DNA from: Zancudomyces culisetae
Taxonomy: Eukaryota > Kickxellomycota > Harpellomycetes > Harpellales > Legeriomycetaceae
Assembly (NCBI GenBank): GCA_001969505.1
Contig: LSSK01001747.1
Span: 1-22,705, forward strand
Direction of reading: 5' to 3'
Length of the DNA stretch: 22,705 bases
The position numbers and the translations under genes are program-made. This document shows, one piece after another, positions 21,101 to 22,705 of the stretch. The first letter of the stretch is position 1. Each line of letters begins with the position of its first letter. Below the pieces are notes generated by a model. It saw nothing but the letters and a program-made list of their open reading frames with translations, was not told where the DNA came from and searched no databases.

Positions 21101-21681
21101 CGTTCCGATTAACTAGAAATATGGTTGATGCTTTGGGAATTTTATCAATATCTTCATCTTCATATTTATCATATGGTAACACCAACAACAACAACAACAA
21201 CAACAACAATAATAATGATGATGAATTGGATAATTATAATGATGAACATGCCATGGAAACTCAACTTTGTAATAGTCCCTTTGCTTCCCACTGCTCTTCA
21301 TCCCTATCACTTCTCACCTCCATAAAGCCCCTCATCATCACTATCCTCAATGTATTACGGCTGGACCCGTTGTACAACTGGTCCGACTCCTTCAAAGTCA
21401 CATTCAACAAGCAATACAACGCTCTTCTTTCCATCTATGCTCCAACCACTAATTCTCTATCATCACGTGGTAATGCCAATAATAACGCCGAGAATTTGGT
21501 GGAAGACAGCCTAGTTTTTAATACGATTAATTCTGATGCTGAACGTGTAATTTTGGAGATTTCAAACAAATTGTCCAACTCCAACATTCAACTCGATTGT
21601 CATGTCAACGAATTGCTTATGGAAGCAACTGATCCTGCAAGATTATGTAGAATGTTTGTAGGTTGGCAATCTTGGTTATAA
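9130..21681 (+). CDS. TEL1: Tel1/ATM-family checkpoint kinase, unusually long (4183 aa)
   Basis: Phosphatidylinositol 3-kinase-like Ser/Thr protein kinase that, in studied fungi, is recruited to DNA ends and telomeres by the MRX/MRN complex. A TAN-like motif LVSTGLTERQNAI is at 11-23. An acidic stretch (297-309) and a Myc-type nuclear localisation match AKRVKMD (347-353) follow, then a helical region of some 2800 residues. The FAT domain is recognisable from about 3273 (EWLANQRQ) to 3450. The kinase domain has AGGINLPKI before KGKDDIRQD (3771-3779, ATP-binding Lys3771), GIGDRHCQNIL with catalytic Asp3954 and Asn3959, and IDLG with Asp3973. FATC is VNELLMEATDPARLCRMF and the final GWQSWL, ending at 4183. 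Yeast Tel1 and human ATM are near 2800 and 3050 aa; the excess is mostly low-complexity in-frame tracts of Asn, Ser, Thr, Gly and dipeptide repeats. No intron or frameshift is seen. ATR/Mec1 is excluded by the ATM-type IDLG, LVPFRLTR and FATC. Confidence 0.96.
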   Translation: MEAIVEHIDKLVSTGLTERQNAIVSISCILETESERNRRVQERDLDLDLDLESQTNTESIQEYEFGTSSSSVGNRVGRSNEGVIQALGATTTTTTTTAAAATEKTTAVNENEMYNKLITTLVSFLELEIRLYQTKVRGINKTRMIYGGNKSKIKSIEASEMRVFARLEKNVMLARNIFQILYSPSDANKDKNKSKNRNRNRNVDRGGLEECNYESGISGEVFVPNYTSNKVLVKHVLQVLSKNGVVNLQMVSGKIQNLLESNKVYQEKNRQCNKEYKTIMKLDSRKRMISRETRREDEDEEEEKEKDTEMSNSQESDSNDSFEYCSDGGNKRTFGGKRENTEILREAKRVKMDSQGSKFSRADTVSAPTSPFRKTTLRSLGLSRTRKLQRRGYESSDNEYNSDANDNESEDALVSLNNETVKLNYVQILKYVILYSRQNIEAIYKMKEYERMLSVVINEIIVLNSGSNEQSNINANGRSDGKNYYGVNEQDDQMVFGKRGYNSYSTTSMQNKKVGYEMELSSVLLLVVNSKGGSVLQSEYEQHDVLVAEFCVLYISGGMVISTMESHSDSEYSIGLGSSRINGSRSGSRSGSGSGSGSGSGISKSGSEERGSVGVGVGVGVGIGGSSIGGNGGGGGGSFGSFGGRREGAVQLNILKVFYSSIMKLKETRKNRTKLLKLVSKGIKHTIVKYSSSYNMDIQLMSLKLAYIYGRWLKGPTIPTLFYCSPAVKSEEEKDYEIVLEREILENKALVNRLVNLDHSMFGETTSFEKINEVFVYELFNPSHSYEQMTLGLARLVGGNVWDNVLKYIMIESSGDVIVLNNTVFEWLYLEIASDIVILNHKTQQQLQLKLQLHQQTNKYNKDQNTFRRGNDGQEQDEPSCLQELIGEIVDTNGFDTEQIKRRLVSVQTLAVVLLKTVHLWAVVAGSVNDRLYLLSAEGCVGILTKITSQTQPASIMSSKYSNRIKKWENVLVLLLIIIYTNYFINDNNNNNNNNSSKVCIMVLDYAIKNMTTLHGSNSIYIVNYLLLFLTKDTNQQKYTRNIDTDSYKSTIYNIILEKEKLLASTEISGHDVSGIGRISSSHHLPTLSLLVTLTFQNNHNTSSICKDIIMQQQNQNQNQNKRQERCKQDTLEVLARYLGYMVDTLFDSSCKDTVIIRSMEMLKCIRYCFGIDNNDTITRNNKCGVEGKYMSSSTTIGWSDYYKFDKKKSNNDDDFFLGFGFGFGFGFGIARKDMVPLHTTTRIYNILRDTDKVFIDPQQLMLLVNVILDQTRLKSSENNRNAGSVGGLEEGGKTTDAFTNLVLLWLISSVKEFCNIDILEIYENNTEYKELLTLVVENLVENILPNNHNHNHNHNEIDRDGIDLGFYLYQIVEIISNNNNNNVLYKLVVSKFQSKLSTIDKRTSFITNLFGLPNPFSNQDIYGENMSYHSANRLDITELFIENIRHLVIDILQLNSNTSSLSLSLTLTTSNTRRIETIINEIVNLSKPTFILDDFEFFTKNKDRNSIQVDFRQLTNLNTLINVKDNIVSKYGQLLSTLGSGLSYKLLVNIYQGFESLLRTTNLNLTRNRNRNENREDDSTEIEIKLIGYLLSLFYNKSTFMYECGNELMVDGLIPILITLSVYQNHSLVAKLDKLNINPYLILMEILVDSKYSEMVRYSIINFLSESKSKSKSKFKFNSSNGGSNSNSSGLDFYELLMGNSIIIDHLLDNNTLSKYDFEVLLYGIDVLQANNSNTTNTSVLKLYKFALTLDNINGNGNDEYDKASCELCLIELVDEIPNIIETLFRYHHIGDTTKVRNISCILEYLISTLTNNNSNNNNINNIIKSSKNERVFLTLIFRLWVYIMYYFGSTSEYYRQFSCNLLQTNKNTQRLILPNIIQSDLIVAITGLLLSSSEIEAKFTTKTLQTPQTPQRVMETRHNVEMFNSVFNTAILDNVNSDREFNGLLQKYSHPVWLKLIEKVSVHFDCNKYISKIDQYYNSDKKKNINIAKDFTLDIVTTLFGLDRDEMEIEHLNDIFNNLFNIINSNQLFYLCEVHKGYVERGKLDQASKILSILAFVFTLDNGKCDEFVMFYLMLLALKVYKNVKTNQAHNISEHEMKQQDEKNGDLNGLNLIKYLLLYMENHPFETKFTDLINSVIYETYYYCQHENKSENDYLYDLLNSQSFLFAFDTIDINDIDTAFLVRLLDSVNLNYPNYSIYIIEQIHKFIYNNNINTNININTNINININNNTNTVGNQICYDLIYNRLEYLIKLLALKTYLMTNNPNTCALMSVSSRMGGYSKTNILESKLYTLKNLVILKSKLCNTNNNNNNIPESVYNHSGYGDKGCQLNDIGFLDLSIDNPIELFELLVYHLVIVADNQAGCNNNNASGGEVFKESEIIWNSNDFTIILQFLIQILNIQKPIKSNSKSNSKSNSKSNSNSNPTINAFDKQHGPSQGSKQDTVKLFKSTILTSTYTPTTQRTNNLELYGLLDDQILSQFNYNSNNNINNINNNNRISTNTSTNTNTSDSRISSKINNKNILGLVLLETLIQSISVSVPSSSLVLREKKVLELFKQFILQLNPTLINLYHRDMLSRLFINPLANNNTNANTNTNDSNIREYYKTVKEYGYKLCNLISFSLNSTPINPQSTINNETSITKDKRTFSNEFRIFLDEESCKLVILGLEKMVFEMIEKSQTSSNNEPIILPLDYQNLVVMSEKLGLYTASFMFGNLMFYKFDLDSNATQQSSSGNTTRSQKRNTDNNNNNNQVVEIIPYSYHNLISTTQDYSHHGRQQAIINSFIVSSEELRHIHDFDLVDSLIPTNNISDVYYKLGHSSNMVDRQYFELLLTLEQQNSMDFATDPTSTFGNLYNNNSYHDHGVSRPISTNSQKEIQVKNYSIDYDYASAWRLSNWDSLPIYHNPVLLARTSIPLSDPKPVLADPSSSSSSLSSSLLPTFQLLLTPQNISNEQYFDKNKVIYSLLNYWNRNIAFSNIELLNLNKTLSKNKRNNGYGYGYGYVYGGANNNNNSNSNISNSNSNNTKDSKVVADITSMFGYILTTYKPMFLTERFIDDLLEIQQFLKSCSSSSFNNNGVGVGVGAGAGKVNVDVKNYNYEFNLILWEILINKYPKHPRIVEGYKTASLLIINNNIANNSYFDNNTNTNTNSNTNSNNFDGNYSGGYLNKRGNSSFGGIGNEYLYFSTTAMKTINRLTSKVQLDCTMVKTLQAKCLYMGGKHEMALSMILSNINTSKEQLLILNKNKNNNNSNNNNANANLNVNVNVKQMAEMYYLASEWLANQRQARPKEIIKAYYSNAIQLLDTASSNSGGEDNNMVVDIMFSLAKYADSQLELISRDITENNKILDLVLKEKKREMEGLIAELSSITVNININPSNIGGKNDANVSSKVIAAKAANLKRRIDKLRQQISMDENLLADKTKDLDYYLTSSLWYFARYLILNNNNNNNRNSNNNNSNNRVASDSYAIIVITKLLLTFGGINNKIDGIWERVGLHSRIKSHKWLVVFTQLCAKLNVLYQDTYSNPNPNPNPNPNHVKDKNKSNSNRFLELLFRLVYKVCTKLPHLTLSTIFSIKLRNTTNEISLKQKAFTNKSNSSNSSSSSNSNGNGSECVASILLDKLQRVYSSSSGNTNTNTNANIKNDGNSGFGGSEYHDMISNFDLLISSYIEMSNSKPSSTSTTDKIKFPSNWKINRIANMGKPEGVLRTKIPIITENNPYFFDNVVQNTHYNNTSGGGEGEGIVYIEQIYQHYELAGGINLPKIISILGSDGIIHKQVVKGKDDIRQDAVIEQVFSLINQNSNSNSNSNNNSNFSSTGKGKGKGKGQMRIRTYIVIPITSQCGVLQFVGNTIPYGTYLSTKLYNMKDIQQYRRLMIQAQQKSNSNTTTTTTTTTTTATTTKSSNKDEELKNTFINLTKSITPKFRQFIISSAKTSLDYITNQTRYSQSLAISSMVGWMLGIGDRHCQNILLDCGSCELVMIDLGIAFGYGKLLPVPELVPFRLTRNMVDALGILSISSSSYLSYGNTNNNNNNNNNNNDDELDNYNDEHAMETQLCNSPFASHCSSSLSLLTSIKPLIITILNVLRLDPLYNWSDSFKVTFNKQYNALLSIYAPTTNSLSSRGNANNNAENLVEDSLVFNTINSDAERVILEISNKLSNSNIQLDCHVNELLMEATDPARLCRMFVGWQSWL
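9397..9435 (+). repeat. ACA/GCA trinucleotide repeat, Thr8-Ala4
   Basis: ACA x8 then GCA x4 in frame, coding for a Thr run and an Ala run near Tel1 residues 90-101. Pure codon arrays suggest slippage. Confidence 0.9.
10875..11040 (+). repeat. Gly-rich minisatellite cluster in TEL1
   Basis: Three successive in-frame arrays: GGAAGT/GGGAGT hexamers (10875-10931, SRSGSGSG type), GGAGTT hexamers (10969-10994, GVGV) and GGT triplets (11023-11040, polyGly). Together they form a flexible linker of about 60 residues in the helical N-terminal part of Tel1, near residues 580-640. Confidence 0.9.
12091..12114 (+). repeat. (AAT)8 repeat coding polyasparagine
   Basis: Perfect AAT array in frame, giving eight Asn near Tel1 residue 990. 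Polyasparagine is the commonest insertion type in this protein. Confidence 0.9.
12784..12815 (+). repeat. TTTGGT hexamer repeat coding Phe-Gly dipeptides
   Basis: In-frame TTTGGT/TTTGGG units encode FGFGFGFGFG near Tel1 residues 1219-1228, directly after a DDDFF stretch. FG dipeptides are typical of nucleoporins; here the DNA-level regularity points to slippage rather than a shared domain. Confidence 0.88.
13171..13197 (+). repeat. AATCAT hexamer repeat coding Asn-His
   Basis: Four and a half perfect units in frame, coding NHNHNHNHN near Tel1 residue 1350, between helical segments. Confidence 0.9.
15761..15829 (+). repeat. AATATC/AATACC repeat coding Asn-Ile and Asn-Thr
   Basis: Imperfect hexamer array of about 70 nt in frame, coding a run of NI and NT dipeptides near Tel1 residues 2212-2234. 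Confidence 0.88.
16344..16401 (+). repeat. AAATCAAACTCA 12-mer repeat coding Ser-Lys-Ser-Asn
   Basis: A higher-order 12-nt unit repeats about four times and decays into AAACTCA hexamers. It codes SKSN units near Tel1 residues 2406-2424 and is strongly basic. Confidence 0.88.
16576..16655 (+). repeat. Asn-rich and Asn-Thr/Ser repeat tract
   Basis: AAC/AAT codons with AACATT spacers, then ACTAAT hexamers, coding NNNINNINNNN and NTSTNTNTS near Tel1 residues 2483-2508. Confidence 0.85.
17892..17926 (+). repeat. TCA triplet repeat coding polyserine
   Basis: Nearly pure TCA array interrupted by TTA, coding SSSSSLSSSL near Tel1 residues 2922-2932. Confidence 0.88.
18100..18190 (+). repeat. GGCTAT repeat (Gly-Tyr) followed by Asn-Ser repeat
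   Basis: GGCTAT hexamers encode GYGYGYGYVYGG and then AAC/AGC units encode alternating Asn and Ser, near Tel1 residues 2991-3020. Composition is prion-like (Asn, Ser, Gly, Tyr). Confidence 0.88.
18346..18377 (+). repeat. GGTGTC repeat coding Gly-Val
   Basis: GGTGTC units grading into GGTGCC, in frame, coding GVGVGVGAGAG. Locally higher G+C than the surrounding gene. Confidence 0.87.
18541..18584 (+). repeat. Asn-Thr/Ser repeat at the start of the FAT region
   Basis: AATACT/AATAGT hexamers coding alternating Asn and Thr or Ser near Tel1 residues 3138-3152. Confidence 0.85.
18841..18915 (+). repeat. Asn/Lys and Asn-Ala/Val repeat inside the FAT domain
   Basis: Successive AAT/AAC runs, then GCAAAT and GTAAAT hexamers, coding KNNNNSNNNN followed by ANANLNVNVNV. 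They end ten residues before the conserved EWLANQRQ helix. Confidence 0.85.
19438..19489 (+). repeat. Polyasparagine tract in the FAT domain
   Basis: AAC array then AAT/AGT codons, coding about 17 residues of Asn with Ser and Arg near Tel1 residues 3437-3453, just after the conserved SSLWYFARYL helix. Confidence 0.87.
19679..19714 (+). repeat. AATCCA/AACCCA repeat coding Asn-Pro
   Basis: Six in-frame units coding NPNPNPNPNPN near Tel1 residues 3518-3528, in a loop of the FAT helical array. Confidence 0.88.
19888..19938 (+). repeat. AGT-rich repeat coding Ser/Asn run
   Basis: AGT and AAT codons in tandem coding SNSSNSSSSSNSNGNGS near Tel1 residues 3587-3603. Confidence 0.86.
20503..20580 (+). 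repeat. Asn-Ser and Gly-Lys repeats inside the kinase N-lobe
   Basis: AACAGC/AATAAT units code an alternating Asn-Ser run, followed by GGTAAA/GGAAAA units coding GKGKGKGKG. The insertion, Tel1 residues about 3792-3817, sits between the KGKDDIRQDAVIEQVF helix and the strand RIRTYIVIPIT. Confidence 0.88.
20758..20803 (+). repeat. ACA repeat coding polythreonine inside the kinase domain
   Basis: Nearly pure ACA array, with one GCA, coding Thr11-Ala-Thr3 near Tel1 residues 3877-3891, between the RRLMIQAQQK helix and the ITPKFRQF segment. Confidence 0.9.
21178..21222 (+). repeat. AAC/AAT repeat after the kinase activation loop
   Basis: AAC array switching to AAT then GAT, coding NTNNNN and onward into DD near Tel1 residues 4017-4031. 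It lies between VPFRLTRNMVDALGI and the C-lobe helix with VLRLDPLYNW. Confidence 0.9.
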
Positions 21682-21715
21682 TCCATAATTTATATTACTA
21701 TTATTCTTACTACTA

Positions 21716-21745
21716 TTTTTATATTGATATATAAATAAACAAATA
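21716..21745 (+). terminator. Probable 3'-end signals of TEL1
   Basis: Downstream of the TEL1 stop lie TATTGATATATAAATAAAC (21722-21740), which combines a yeast TATATA-type efficiency element with AATAAA (21734-21739). The convergent MCM5 mRNA must also end in this 117-bp spacer, and its strand reads TATTTATATATC here, so the signals are probably shared. Pattern-based; cleavage sites not known. Confidence 0.5.
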
Positions 21746-21760
21746 TTAAAACAAATGACT

Positions 21761-21797
21761 GAAAAAAAACAAAAACAAAAACAAAAGAAAAGAAAAG
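21761..21797 (+). repeat. A-rich CAAAAA/GAAAA tandem tract between TEL1 and MCM5
   Basis: Consecutive CAAAAA units grading into AAAAG units, ending immediately 3' of the MCM5 stop. On the MCM5 strand this reads as a T-rich tract, which is common near fungal 3' ends. Confidence 0.7.
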
Positions 21798-21798
21798 C

Positions 21799-22705
21799 TC
21801 AAGCACCAACACGTTGAATAGAGAAGCGTTGGTTTTTATATTGCAGAGTATCCTGTCTAACCATTGCATAAATCGCATGGTCAATTGCCCGAATCGAAAA
21901 TCCTTGCTTAACAAACTCACCCTTCAACAACCGCACTGCAACCGTTGAACCCACTGGCAAACGCCGCCGGATTTCCGTTTCGATTTTGCGTAGCTGCCCA
22001 ACAAACTCGGTTCGCGAAACGCCATCCACATTGGTCGAATTCTGTGCTGCTTGGATCGTAGATACCCGGAACAACCGAATAGCCTCTTCAACATGATCTA
22101 GCCCCGCAACCGGTGTTAATGACATTTTGGCTAGTGCCTCAGACAATCGCACTATAGCTTCCAGCTGGCGCACTGTAATGGGAATCGAAGACCGCTCCGC
22201 TGTATCCCGCTCGTACTGCGCCAACTGGCTACGCATCGATACATAGAAACTGGCCAGCCGCTCAGCAGCTTGTGGCGACAGACGTGGCGCACATTTTGCA
22301 CGACAGTATGCCAGGTATCGCGTCATCAGCCCAAGATCCATGTCGGCATCAATCTTGGCAACGTTGTCGGTATGGACATCAATCACATGGCGCGCAATGG
22401 TGCGGTCGTAGGCCTCATCGTGTTGGTCTTTTAACACAAAGATACAATCAAAACGCGACAAAATCGTTGTTTGAAAATCAATATTGTCTCCAGCTGCTTT
22501 GGTCTCATCGTATCTACCAAACACTGGATTGGCTGCTGCCAACACTGATGTCCGCGAATTCAACACCGATGTAATTCCGGCCTTGGCTATCGAAATTGTT
22601 TGCTGCTCCATTGCTTCGTGGATTGCTACTCGGTCCTCATCGCGCATCTTGTCAAACTCATCAATACACACCACCCCGCCGTCTGCAAGCACCATTGCTC
22701 CGCCT
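21799..22705 (-). CDS. MCM5: DNA replication licensing helicase subunit Mcm5, C-terminal part
   Basis: 302 codons of the MCM2-7 subunit Mcm5, an AAA+ component of the replicative helicase. The reading frame is open to the window edge (GGA MVLADGG), so the N-terminal half, with the zinc-binding domain and Walker A, lies outside. Visible motifs: Walker B CIDEFDKM (22645-22668), sensor-1 AAANPVFGRYD, NIDFQTTILSRFD with the arginine finger Arg at 22453-22455, CAPRLSPQAAERL, and ERSSIPITVRQLEAIVRLSEALAK of the lid. A winged-helix C-terminus follows (FVKQGFSIRAIDHAIYAMV). Subunit identity rests on VFGRYD and the close match to yeast Mcm5 around the SSIPIT segment; other MCMs differ there. Base composition is far richer in G+C than the neighbouring genes. 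The stop is 117 bp from the convergent TEL1 stop. Confidence 0.95.
   Translation of the reverse strand, partial: GGAMVLADGGVVCIDEFDKMRDEDRVAIHEAMEQQTISIAKAGITSVLNSRTSVLAAANPVFGRYDETKAAGDNIDFQTTILSRFDCIFVLKDQHDEAYDRTIARHVIDVHTDNVAKIDADMDLGLMTRYLAYCRAKCAPRLSPQAAERLASFYVSMRSQLAQYERDTAERSSIPITVRQLEAIVRLSEALAKMSLTPVAGLDHVEEAIRLFRVSTIQAAQNSTNVDGVSRTEFVGQLRKIETEIRRRLPVGSTVAVRLLKGEFVKQGFSIRAIDHAIYAMVRQDTLQYKNQRFSIQRVGA

Overview
The window is from a small-genome ascomycete fungus, most likely a budding yeast outside the CTG-Ser/CTG-Ala clades. The evidence is eukaryotic gene content (a Tel1/ATM kinase, Mcm5, an Ndc1-like nucleoporin, a PAF-acetylhydrolase-like lipase), short introns of about 110 nt with GTAAGT donors, long AT-rich intergenic DNA with poly-T tracts, and CTG codons at invariant leucine positions (HGL of the lipase, RQLEA of Mcm5). 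The genus cannot be named from the sequence alone.

Layout: 1-1553 is AT-rich DNA without a convincing gene. 1554-3410 (+) is an intact PAF-acetylhydrolase-like serine hydrolase of 618 aa. 3407-5243 (-) is a three-exon gene for a 539-aa membrane protein with six hydrophobic segments and the C-terminal signature of the pore-membrane nucleoporin Ndc1; its stop codon overlaps that of the hydrolase. 5244-6167 is intergenic. 6168-6758 (-) encodes a small secreted-looking protein with a polyproline tract and a Thr-rich tail. 6759-9129 is a 2.4-kb gene-poor stretch. 9130-21681 (+) is a single uninterrupted 4183-codon ORF for Tel1, the ATM-family checkpoint kinase. It is far longer than usual because many in-frame micro- and minisatellite tracts interrupt it, some inside the kinase domain. 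21682-21798 is a 117-bp convergent intergenic spacer, and 21799-22705 (-) is the C-terminal part of MCM5, running off the window edge.

The genes do not form a pathway. TEL1 (telomere and double-strand-break signalling), MCM5 (replicative helicase) and NDC1 (nuclear pore and spindle pole body insertion) are housekeeping nuclear genes that happen to be neighbours. The most notable points are the enlarged Tel1 with repeat insertions and altered motifs in the catalytic domain, a short upstream ORF overlapping the TEL1 start codon, the overlapping stop codons of the lipase and NDC1, and the contrast in base composition between MCM5 and its neighbours. I found no convincing new multigene system.
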